The position numbers and the translations under genes are program-made. From positions 1 to 10,777 of the forward strand of contig QNCL01000025.1 in assembly GCA_003645805.1 (NCBI GenBank): DNA of 10,777 nucleotides, read 5' to 3'. This document shows, in pieces, positions 1-6,794 of this stretch. Under the pieces are notes generated by a model, which saw only the letters and a list, made by a program, of their open reading frames with translations, was not told the origin of the DNA and searched no databases. The DNA comes from Candidatus Omnitrophota bacterium (GTDB lineage Bacteria; Omnitrophota; 4484-213). The first letter of the stretch is position 1; every line of letters begins with the position of its first letter.

Positions 1-431
1 ATTATCCTCAACTCCTTAAAACCTCCAGCAGTCATCAGGAAGGAGGAGAGAGGATGTGGTCTGTGCTTACCAAGAGATTTATAGGCAGAGATGGGTGGGT
101 GAAGAGGATCTCTTGTTCAAAGGTACGCTGGAGAGAGAGGAAGGGAAAGAAAGAGATGGAGGAGATTCCTGAGAGTAGTTTTGAGATTCCCGCAGATGTA
201 GTCATTCTTGCCATCGGGTTTGCTCATCCTGAGCATAAGGGTCCAATCTCAGCCCTAAATCTGCAAGTAGATAAACAGGGGAATGTTGCAACCAATGACC
301 AATATCAGACTTCTGTAGAAGGAGTATTCTCAGCGGGAGATATGCGTCGGGGGCAATCGCTTATTGTCTGGGCAATCTCAGAGGGAAGGGAGGTAGCGAA
401 AGCAATAGATAAATACTTAATGGGAGAATAG
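1..431 (+). CDS. gltD: Glutamate synthase small subunit GltD, C-terminal part (5' truncated by window edge)
   Basis: The NADPH/FAD-binding small (beta) subunit of glutamate synthase supplies electrons to the large subunit, which makes glutamate from glutamine and 2-oxoglutarate. The frame is open from base 3 to the TAG at 429-431, giving about 142 residues, so the gene begins upstream of the window. The ATG at 54 is internal: the residues before it (YPQLLKTSSSHQEGGER) fit the conserved GltD stretch with a TSSSH motif. Other recognisable parts are ADVVILAIGFAHPEH (192-236), a pyridine-nucleotide-binding segment, and the C-terminal FAD-contacting motif GVFSAGDMRRGQS (321-359), followed by VWAISEGREVAKAID. 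The -TSV-GVFSAGDMRRGQSL-VWAI- ending is typical of GltD proper. Related GltD-like subunits occur in other flavoprotein complexes, and the missing N-terminal iron-sulfur part cannot be checked here. Confidence 0.93.
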   Translation, partial: YPQLLKTSSSHQEGGERMWSVLTKRFIGRDGWVKRISCSKVRWRERKGKKEMEEIPESSFEIPADVVILAIGFAHPEHKGPISALNLQVDKQGNVATNDQYQTSVEGVFSAGDMRRGQSLIVWAISEGREVAKAIDKYLMGE

Positions 432-443
432 AAAGGCACCCTG

Positions 444-476
444 TTTCCACCCCTGGGGTGGAAATCGGTGGAAATC
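444..476. repeat. Inverted repeat overlapping a 10-base tandem repeat, after gltD
   Basis: TTTCCACCCC (444-453) is followed, after one base, by its exact reverse complement GGGGTGGAAA (455-464), so RNA could form a 9-pair hairpin with a 3-base loop. GGTGGAAATC then occurs twice in tandem (457-466 and 467-476). The left arm TTTCCACC could therefore pair with either copy of GGTGGAAA, giving two mutually exclusive hairpins. It starts 12 bases after the gltD stop and ends 16 bases before the -35 box of the next promoter. It could act as a gltD 3'-end hairpin, but no T-tract follows, so it is not a standard intrinsic terminator. An operator or a copy of a dispersed repeat is equally possible. Confidence 0.75.
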
Positions 477-492
477 GGAACTTATACATAAT

Positions 493-521
493 TTGACATA
501 AGCACAGAGAGAGGGTAAAAT
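493..521 (+). promoter_or_regulatory. Sigma-70-type promoter upstream of the prepilin gene
   Basis: A perfect -35 hexamer TTGACA (493-498) is followed by a 17-base spacer and the -10 hexamer TAAAAT (516-521), one mismatch from TATAAT. Transcription would start near 528, leaving a leader of roughly 40 bases before the GTG at 571. It is the only good promoter I found in the window's intergenic gaps, and it lies at the one larger gap after gltD. It may therefore drive the prepilin gene and, by read-through, the tightly spaced genes downstream. Assignment rests on sequence match alone. Confidence 0.72.
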
Positions 522-570
522 AGAGCAAGATAAGAGTAGAAAAAGGGAGGTCAATAATTGAGGAGAGAAG

Positions 571-1095
571 GTGAAAGGGGAGAGGAGTTTTACTCTTATT
601 GAGATGATGGTGGTAGTTGCTATTGTGGCTATGCTTGCAGTAGTTTTAGTAGTCCAGGTGAGCAGGATGATAGATAAAGGAAAGGTAAGCAGGGCAAAAG
701 GAGATGTCCGCTCTATTGCGAACGCTATACTGGAATATCACAATGATGTAGGGACTTGGCCAAGGCAGGTGTTTATTAGCACTACTGCGTGTGGAGAGAT
801 GGGAGCATCTGGACTTACTCGCCTTTCTGATGGTACTGCTGGTCCTCTGGTAAGACGCTACCCCGGTGTAACCGGATGGAAAGGACCATATTTAGACAAA
901 GACATCCCCGCTACAGACCCTTGGGGAAATTCCTATCTTTATGGAGAATTTTTTGATGAGATAAATTCCTTTCCTACAGAAGGATGTATAGGTACATACA
1001 GTTATGTGCTCAGTCCCGGTCCAAATGGAAACATAGACAGCGACACCGCTACTCGCACTACCGCAGGAGATGATATTGTGATCTGGTTGGAGTGA
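571..1095 (+). CDS. Prepilin-type protein, GspG-like pseudopilin (type II secretion / type IV pilus family)
   Basis: This is a small exported protein of 174 residues with a type III (prepilin) signal. A short basic leader, MKGERS, is followed by FTLIE and a hydrophobic helix (about residues 7-30). A prepilin peptidase would cut between Ser6 and Phe7, and the conserved Glu at mature position +5 is Glu11. The residue before the cut is normally glycine, so serine is unusual. The C-terminal half has GPYLDKDIPATDPWGNSYLY (105-124) and SPGPNGNIDSD (148-158), like the DPWG and calcium-loop region of major pseudopilin GspG. Two cysteines (74 and 139) could form a disulfide. The start is GTG at 571: the frame has a TGA at 559-561 and no other start codon between. 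AGGAG at 561-565 serves as ribosome binding site. No secretion ATPase, platform protein or peptidase gene is nearby, so the machinery it serves is unknown. Confidence 0.85.
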   Translation: MKGERSFTLIEMMVVVAIVAMLAVVLVVQVSRMIDKGKVSRAKGDVRSIANAILEYHNDVGTWPRQVFISTTACGEMGASGLTRLSDGTAGPLVRRYPGVTGWKGPYLDKDIPATDPWGNSYLYGEFFDEINSFPTEGCIGTYSYVLSPGPNGNIDSDTATRTTAGDDIVIWLE

Positions 1096-1119
1096 GAATT
1101 AGAGATTTAGGAGGGAAAG

Positions 1120-2364
1120 ATGCAAAATACACCCAAATCCCTGAGAGTGCATATTGCTATTATGGGAAGAAGGAATGTAGGCAAGTCCTCTTTGCTTAAT
1201 GCTCTTGCTCGTCAGCAGGTAGCCATAGTTTCTGAGTTGCCCGGAACCACCACTGATCCAGTAGAGAAGGCGATGGAGTTATTTCCTTTAGGTCCGGTGA
1301 TGTTTATTGATACCCCAGGGATAGATGACCAAGGAAAGATCGGAGAGTTGCGAGTGAGAAGAGCGTTGAGGGTCTTAGAGCACACAGATATGGTGATAGT
1401 GGTAGTGGAGGCAGGTAAGTGGAAAAAGGAAGAGAAGGAGTTGATTCACATAATAAGAGATAGGAATCTTCCTTTGATAGTAGCGATAAACAAGATAGAC
1501 CTGCTCGAGCCCACAGATAATCAAATAGAGGAGATGGTTAACTGGTTAGAGAACAAGGGTATCTACTATGTGAGGACATCTGCGCGCTCTAAAGAAGGAA
1601 TCCCTTCCCTTTATCAACTGATCGTGGATAATGCTCCTGCAGGCCATTTCGCCCATCTTAATCTGGTAAGTGATTTTGTTCGCCCTCGAGACATCATCCT
1701 TATGGTAGGACCTCTGGATGTAGAGGCTCCGGTAGGAAGGCTAAAACTTCCCCAGGTTCAACTTATTCGGAATTGTTTGGATAAGAATGCCTGTTGTCTG
1801 ATGGTAAAAGAGAGCGAATTGAGATATATTCTTTCCTGCTTGCGCACTTACCCCAAGATGGTGGTTTGTGAATCCCATATCTTAAAGCAAGTTGCCCGTG
1901 TTCTTCCTGAGGAGGTATTACTTACTACCTTTTCAGTAATCCTTGCTCGACTTAAAGGAGACCTTAGGGCTTTTATAAAAGGAGCCGAGGAGATAGGGAG
2001 ACTAAAGGTAGGAGATAGAGTGCTTATTGCTGAGGCTTGCACCCATCCCCCAATCGGAGAGGATATCGGCACAGTCATCCTTCCCTCTTTATTGGAGAAG
2101 AGAGTAGGAGGAAAAGTGGACTTTCAGATGTGCTCAGGAAAAGAGTTTCCCTATGCTGATCTAAAGAGATATAAGTTAATAATTCACTGTGGAGCATGTA
2201 TGCTCAATCGCACTGAGTTGATAAGTAGAATAAAAGCAGCGGAGAGGGAAGGGGTAGCAATAACCAATTATGGTTTAGCCATAGCCTATTTTCATAACCT
2301 TCTTCATAGAGTGATAGAGGTATTTCAACAGCAAGGGATAGAGGGTGATTTGGCGATTGCTTAA
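1120..2364 (+). CDS. hydF: [FeFe]-hydrogenase H-cluster maturation GTPase HydF
   Basis: HydF is the GTPase scaffold that, with the radical-SAM enzymes HydE and HydG, assembles the di-iron subcluster and delivers it to the apo-hydrogenase HydA in the cytoplasm. At 414 residues it has the usual family length. The N-terminal GTPase domain shows G1 GRRNVGKSS (16-24), the G2 threonine region PGTTTD (41-46), G3 DTPG (64-67), G4 NKID (124-127) and G5 SAR (154-156). A dimerisation region follows. The C-terminal cluster-binding domain has the family signature CxH-x46-HCxxC: Cys307, His309, His356, Cys357 and Cys360, within ACTHPPIGEDIG and HCGACMLNR. AGGAGG at 1109-1114, five bases before the ATG, fixes the start. 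It lies 24 bases after the prepilin and 49 bases before carA. Neither hydE, hydG nor a hydrogenase gene is in the window. Confidence 0.96.
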   Translation: MQNTPKSLRVHIAIMGRRNVGKSSLLNALARQQVAIVSELPGTTTDPVEKAMELFPLGPVMFIDTPGIDDQGKIGELRVRRALRVLEHTDMVIVVVEAGKWKKEEKELIHIIRDRNLPLIVAINKIDLLEPTDNQIEEMVNWLENKGIYYVRTSARSKEGIPSLYQLIVDNAPAGHFAHLNLVSDFVRPRDIILMVGPLDVEAPVGRLKLPQVQLIRNCLDKNACCLMVKESELRYILSCLRTYPKMVVCESHILKQVARVLPEEVLLTTFSVILARLKGDLRAFIKGAEEIGRLKVGDRVLIAEACTHPPIGEDIGTVILPSLLEKRVGGKVDFQMCSGKEFPYADLKRYKLIIHCGACMLNRTELISRIKAAEREGVAITNYGLAIAYFHNLLHRVIEVFQQQGIEGDLAIA

Positions 2365-2413
2365 CTGCTTATCCAAGGCAGTCTATGTTTAGCTCTACAC
2401 CGATGAAAGATAG

Positions 2414-3529
2414 ATGAAAGCAAAACTTGTCCTGGAAGATGGACTGGCGTTCACTGGCGAGTCCTTTGGTGCATCTGGAGAGAGTTGTGGCGAAGTAGTT
2501 TTCAATACCTCACTTACTGGTTACCAAGAGATCCTCACCGACCCCTCCTATAAAGGTCAGATTGTAACAATGACCTACCCTCTTATCGGCAATTACGGAG
2601 TGAATGATGAAGATGTGGAGTCTTTCCAGCCCTTTCTGGAAGGATTTGTGGTAAGAGAATATAGCCAGATCGCAAGCAATTGGCGTGCCCAGAAGAGTTT
2701 ATCTGCCTATCTAAAGGAGAAGGGGGTAATGGCTATAGAAGGCGTGGATACGCGCGCTCTTACCCGTCATATTAGAGTCAAAGGAGCGATGAGAGGGGTA
2801 ATCTCTACTGAAGATTTGGACGAAAGGAGGCTAAGGGAGAAAGCAAGAAGTTTTCCTGCACTGATGGGTAGAGATTTGGTGAGGGAGGTGACCTGTGCAC
2901 AAGCATATACCTGGTCTTCTTCCAGAGAAGGAGAGACGAGAGGAAGATGGAGGGTGGTAGTGCTGGACTGCGGGGTGAAGTTTAATATTCTACGGGAACT
3001 GGTAAAGCAAGGTTGTGAGGTCAGAGTTGTTCCTGCAAGCACCAGTGCCCAGGATATATTAGCGATGAAACCTGATGGCTTGCTTTTGTCTAATGGTCCC
3101 GGAGACCCTGCAGGAGTTCCGTATGTGATAAATACAGTCAAACAGATGCTCGGAAGATTGCCTATTATGGGAATATGCTTAGGGCATCAGATATTAGCCC
3201 TCTCTTTAGGGGGGAGAACCTATAAACTAAAGTTTGGGCACCATGGAGCAAATCATCCGGTTAAGGACTTGAATACAGATAAGATCGAGATTACTGTGCA
3301 GAACCATGGGTTTTGTGTGGATATAGATTCCTTAAATAGAAAGGAGATCAGAATTACCCATATCAATCTTAACGATCAGACGCTGGAAGGAATGGAACAC
3401 AGATATTTACCCATTTTTTCTGTTCAGTTTCACCCCGAGGCTTCTCCAGGTCCTCATGATGCAAAGCATCTATTTAGGAGATTTTTGAAGATGATAGAAG
3501 AGTATGCCCAAGCGCACAGACATTCATAA
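2414..3529 (+). CDS. carA: Carbamoyl-phosphate synthase small (glutaminase) subunit CarA
   Basis: CarA hydrolyses glutamine and passes ammonia through a tunnel to CarB, which makes carbamoyl phosphate for pyrimidine and arginine synthesis. The 371 residues match the usual length. The N-terminal CPSase_sm domain (about 1-150) has EVVFNTSLTGYQEILTDPSY (27-46). The class I amidotransferase domain (about 178-365) has LLLSNGPGDPAG (223-234), the nucleophile elbow GICLGHQ with Cys255, QNHGFCVD (296-303), and SVQFHPEASPGPHD with His340 and Glu342. The triad is complete. The start ATG at 2414 fits the family N-terminus MKAKLVLEDG, but the ribosome binding site is poor, only the A/G-rich stretch at 2403-2413. 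A weak hairpin (2364-2382) lies in the 49-base gap after hydF. The last 26 bases overlap carB, which suggests translational coupling. Confidence 0.97.
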   Translation: MKAKLVLEDGLAFTGESFGASGESCGEVVFNTSLTGYQEILTDPSYKGQIVTMTYPLIGNYGVNDEDVESFQPFLEGFVVREYSQIASNWRAQKSLSAYLKEKGVMAIEGVDTRALTRHIRVKGAMRGVISTEDLDERRLREKARSFPALMGRDLVREVTCAQAYTWSSSREGETRGRWRVVVLDCGVKFNILRELVKQGCEVRVVPASTSAQDILAMKPDGLLLSNGPGDPAGVPYVINTVKQMLGRLPIMGICLGHQILALSLGGRTYKLKFGHHGANHPVKDLNTDKIEITVQNHGFCVDIDSLNRKEIRITHINLNDQTLEGMEHRYLPIFSVQFHPEASPGPHDAKHLFRRFLKMIEEYAQAHRHS

Positions 3530-6500
3530 GATTTTGATTATTGGTTCAGGCCCAATTGTTATATCCCAAGCCTGCGAGTTTGATTATTCCGGAACGCAGG
3601 CTTGCAAGGCGCTCAAAGAAGAGGGGTTTGAGGTAGTTTTGCTCAACTCTAATCCGGCTACCATAATGACAGATCCCCAGATGGCCAATGCTACCTATAT
3701 AGAACCCATTACCCTTCAGATATTAGAGAGGATTATCAGTAAAGAAAAACCTGATGCTCTTCTTCCCACTTTAGGTGGACAAATAGGATTGAACACAGCC
3801 GTCAAAGCCATAGAGGCAGGGATACTGGAGAGGTATAAGATTAAGATGATTGGAGCCAACTATTCAGCGATTAAAAAGGCAGAGGACAGAAAGGAATTTA
3901 AGAAAGCGATAGAGAAGATAGGCCTGGAGCTTCCCAGAAGCATTCTGGCTTATAGTGTAGAAGAAGCAAAAGAGGCTTTAGCCCGGCTTAACCTTCCTCT
4001 TATTATTAGACCAAGTTTTACATTAGGAGGCACAGGAGGAGGAATAGCCAGAACAGAGGAGGAGTTTGAGAGGATAGTGAGTTTGGGTTTGAAGAATAGT
4101 ATGGTAAACGAGGTATTGATTGAAGAATCTGTGTGGGGATGGAAGGAATACGAACTTGAGGTGATGCGAGATGCAAAAGATAATGTGGTTATTGTCTGCT
4201 CTATAGAGAACCTTGATCCAATGGGTATTCATACCGGAGATTCCATCACCGTGGCTCCTGCTCAGACACTAACAGATAAGGAGTATCAGATGATGCGCGA
4301 TGCGGCTATTGCTATTATAAGAGAGATAGGAGTGGAAACAGGAGGCTCAAACATCCAGTTTGCCATCAATCCTGAAAACGGGAAGATGGTGGTGATAGAG
4401 ATGAATCCTCGTGTTTCTCGTAGTTCAGCCTTGGCGAGCAAAGCCACAGGTTTTCCTATTGCGAAGTTTGCCGCTAAGTTAGCCGTAGGGTATACCCTTG
4501 ATGAGATAAGAAATGATATCACCAAAGAGACTCCCGCATCCTTTGAGCCAACCATAGACTATTGTGTGGTGAAGATCCCTCGCTTTACCTTTGAGAAGTT
4601 TCCTGAGGCTCAAGATGTCTTAGGAGTTTCAATGAAGTCTGTAGGAGAGACAATGGCAATTGGCAGAACATTCAAAGAGGCGCTTCAGAAAGGATTGCGG
4701 GGGCTGGAGATAGGGCATTGTGGATTGGATGATAAGATAGATAGTAGGAATATTTCCGAGCAGGAGATAAGAAGGGGTCTTTCTGAACCAAACGCCTCAC
4801 GCATTTTTTTTATTAAATACGCCCTCCAGAGAGGATTTTCTCCCGAGGAAATATCAAAGATCAGTCATATAGATTCTTGGTTTGTGCACAATATTAAAGA
4901 GATAGTAGAGTTGGAAGAGGAGATGAAGAAGATGGCTTCTAACCTTCGGTTAGAGAGTAGAGGTATTGAGGAATTACCCGCGGAGTTATTCCATAAAGCA
5001 AAGCAGTTTGGTTTCAGTGATAGGCAGATTGCTCAGATAGTGAACTCTGATGAGTTGTCTGTGCGCAGATTGAGGAAGAAAAAAGGAATTAAACCCACCT
5101 TTAAGTTAGTGGATACCTGTGCAGGAGAGTTTGAGGCTTATACTCCCTATTATTATTCTTGCTATGAAAGAGAGGATGAGAGCAGAAGATCAGATAAGGA
5201 AAAGATTATGATTTTAGGAGGAGGGCCAAATCGCATAGGTCAAGGGATAGAGTTTGATTACTGTTGTTGCCAAGCATCTTTTGCCCTTAGAGAGTTAGGT
5301 TATGAAACAATAATGGTAAATTCTAATCCTGAGACCGTTTCCACAGACTATGATATCTCAGATAAACTCTACTTTGAACCTCTTACCTTTGAGGATGTAA
5401 TGAATATTGTGGATAAGGAGAAGCCGCAGGGAGTAATTGTGCAGTTTGGAGGACAAACTCCTCTTAATTTAGCCCGTTCATTGGAAAAGGCAGGAGTGCC
5501 TATTATTGGCACTCCTGTTTCTTCCATAGATAGAGCAGAAGACAGAGATAAGTTTGCTCGTTTGGTAAAAAAGTTAAAACTTTGCCAACCTCCTAATGGT
5601 TCAGCAAGATCAGAGGCAGAGGCAAGAAGGATCGCCAAAAGGATAGGCTACCCTGTTCTGGTAAGACCCTCTTATGTTTTAGGAGGAAGGGCAATGCGTA
5701 TTGTCTATGATGAGGATTCGTTAAGGGAGTTTGTTAAGGAAGTGGTAGATTTTTCCGCGCATCCTATCCTGATAGACAAATTTTTAGAGGGTGCGATAGA
5801 GGTGGATGTAGATGCAGTCGCTGATGGAGAGAGGACAGTGATAGGAGGGATTATGGAACATATAGAGGAGGCAGGGATACATTCAGGAGATTCTGCTTGT
5901 GTTCTTCCTCCTTATAGTTTAAGCGATGAGATTATCGAGGAGATAAAGGCTTGTATTCAGACAATATCCAAGGAATTAAAGGTGAGAGGGCTATTGAATG
6001 TGCAGTTTGCCATAAAGAATGACCGTATCTATGTGCTTGAAGTGAATCCCCGCGCCTCACGCACCATTCCTTTTGTGAGTAAAGCGACAGGTGTGCCTTT
6101 AGCGAAGATTGCTACCTGGGTTATGGTAGGGAAGAGTTTGAAAGAAATCGGGTTTGTTAAGGAAAAAGAGATCTCTCATTTTTCTGTGAAAGAGTCAGTG
6201 CTTCCTTTCTCTCGTTTTTCCGGAGTAGATATAATATTAGGTCCAGAGATGAAGTCTACAGGGGAAGTGATGGGTATAGATTCTTCTTTCGGGCTTGCTT
6301 TCTATAAATCACAGATTGCTGCAGGCCAGAGCTTACCCAAAAAAGGTAAAGTGTTTATAAGTGTAAAGAATGATGATAAAAGAGATATTGTGTTTATTGC
6401 CAAGAGGCTCTTTGATATGGGTTTTGAGATTATTGCCACTAAAGGGACAGCAAAGGTGTTAAAGGCAAACAATATTCCTTGTCAGAGAGTAGGGAAGATT

Positions 6501-6791
6501 AAAGAAGGAGAGAAGAGGATTTTAGAGATGATAGAGAAAGGGGAGATAGATTTAATAATCAACACCCCTTCAGGAGGAGGGGGGCATTCAGATATGAAGC
6601 CGATAAGAAGTGCAGCAATTATGCACGCTATCCCTTGTATTACCACTATTCAAGGAGCGCAGGCAGGGGTTAATGGAATGGAAAGCGCCTTAAAGGGAGA
6701 ATTGAGAGTAAACTCTATTCAAAGTTGGCATAAGGAGCAGAGGTTTCAGAGAATAAGCAACGAAAAGAAAGGGGTAGAGGTCCTCTTTTAA
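3504..6791 (+). CDS. carB: Carbamoyl-phosphate synthase large subunit CarB
   Basis: CarB makes carbamoyl phosphate from bicarbonate, CarA-derived ammonia and two ATP. The 1095 residues are slightly longer than the common 1060-1080. The first half (1 to about 400) is the carboxyphosphate domain, with NSNPATIMTDP (48-58), RPSFTLGGTGGG (169-180), GIHTGDSITVAPAQT (241-255) and EMNPRVSRSSALASKATG (299-316). Residues about 400-550 form the oligomerisation region. The second ATP-grasp half (about 565-935) repeats the pattern: GGGPNRIGQGIEFDY (572-586), RPSYVLGGRAM (721-731) and EVNPRASRT (846-854). The C-terminal MGS-like allosteric domain (about 947-1080) contains NTPSGGGGHSD (1020-1030). The start MPKRTDIHKILIIGSGP is the family N-terminus. 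In the motif GPIVIxQACEFDYSG, residue 21 is serine where glycine is usual. It overlaps carA by 26 bases and ends 3 bases before guaA. Confidence 0.97.
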   Translation: MPKRTDIHKILIIGSGPIVISQACEFDYSGTQACKALKEEGFEVVLLNSNPATIMTDPQMANATYIEPITLQILERIISKEKPDALLPTLGGQIGLNTAVKAIEAGILERYKIKMIGANYSAIKKAEDRKEFKKAIEKIGLELPRSILAYSVEEAKEALARLNLPLIIRPSFTLGGTGGGIARTEEEFERIVSLGLKNSMVNEVLIEESVWGWKEYELEVMRDAKDNVVIVCSIENLDPMGIHTGDSITVAPAQTLTDKEYQMMRDAAIAIIREIGVETGGSNIQFAINPENGKMVVIEMNPRVSRSSALASKATGFPIAKFAAKLAVGYTLDEIRNDITKETPASFEPTIDYCVVKIPRFTFEKFPEAQDVLGVSMKSVGETMAIGRTFKEALQKGLRGLEIGHCGLDDKIDSRNISEQEIRRGLSEPNASRIFFIKYALQRGFSPEEISKISHIDSWFVHNIKEIVELEEEMKKMASNLRLESRGIEELPAELFHKAKQFGFSDRQIAQIVNSDELSVRRLRKKKGIKPTFKLVDTCAGEFEAYTPYYYSCYEREDESRRSDKEKIMILGGGPNRIGQGIEFDYCCCQASFALRELGYETIMVNSNPETVSTDYDISDKLYFEPLTFEDVMNIVDKEKPQGVIVQFGGQTPLNLARSLEKAGVPIIGTPVSSIDRAEDRDKFARLVKKLKLCQPPNGSARSEAEARRIAKRIGYPVLVRPSYVLGGRAMRIVYDEDSLREFVKEVVDFSAHPILIDKFLEGAIEVDVDAVADGERTVIGGIMEHIEEAGIHSGDSACVLPPYSLSDEIIEEIKACIQTISKELKVRGLLNVQFAIKNDRIYVLEVNPRASRTIPFVSKATGVPLAKIATWVMVGKSLKEIGFVKEKEISHFSVKESVLPFSRFSGVDIILGPEMKSTGEVMGIDSSFGLAFYKSQIAAGQSLPKKGKVFISVKNDDKRDIVFIAKRLFDMGFEIIATKGTAKVLKANNIPCQRVGKIKEGEKRILEMIEKGEIDLIINTPSGGGGHSDMKPIRSAAIMHAIPCITTIQGAQAGVNGMESALKGELRVNSIQSWHKEQRFQRISNEKKGVEVLF
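5491..5517. repeat. Perfect 10-base inverted repeat inside carB
   Basis: CAGGAGTGCC (5491-5500) and GGCACTCCTG (5508-5517) are exact reverse complements separated by TATTATT, and TTTCTT follows. The RNA could form a strong 10-pair hairpin with a 7-base loop, superficially like a terminator. It encodes conserved residues of the second CarB half (AGVPIIGTP, about 663-671). Because GVP and GTP codons can be near-complementary, protein constraint may explain much of the symmetry. The frame continues unbroken for another 424 codons. Confidence 0.7.
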
Positions 6792-6794
6792 GCA

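Noticed and set aside
271..287. 17-base exact match between gltD (271-287) and purQ (9222-9238)
   Set aside because: Both copies encode KQGNV in the same codon phase within unrelated conserved proteins; chance convergence is enough, and flanks do not match.
2364..2382. ACTGC/GCAGT hairpin after hydF as a terminator
   Set aside because: Only five pairs plus two after a bulge, and no T-tract follows.
2767..3141. 124-codon minus-strand frame opposite carA
   Set aside because: It is fully antisense to a motif-rich gene, with a protein rich in Ser and Thr and no recognisable domain.
5591..5604. 14-base exact match between carB (5591-5604) and purQ (9184-9197)
   Set aside because: No extension beyond the match and both are inside coding sequence, so chance is likely.
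6776..6786. AGAGG-T-CCTCT inverted repeat followed by TTT at the carB end, as a terminator
   Set aside because: The one-base spacer leaves at most a four-pair stem once a loop forms, and guaA begins 8 bases later; too weak to stop transcription.
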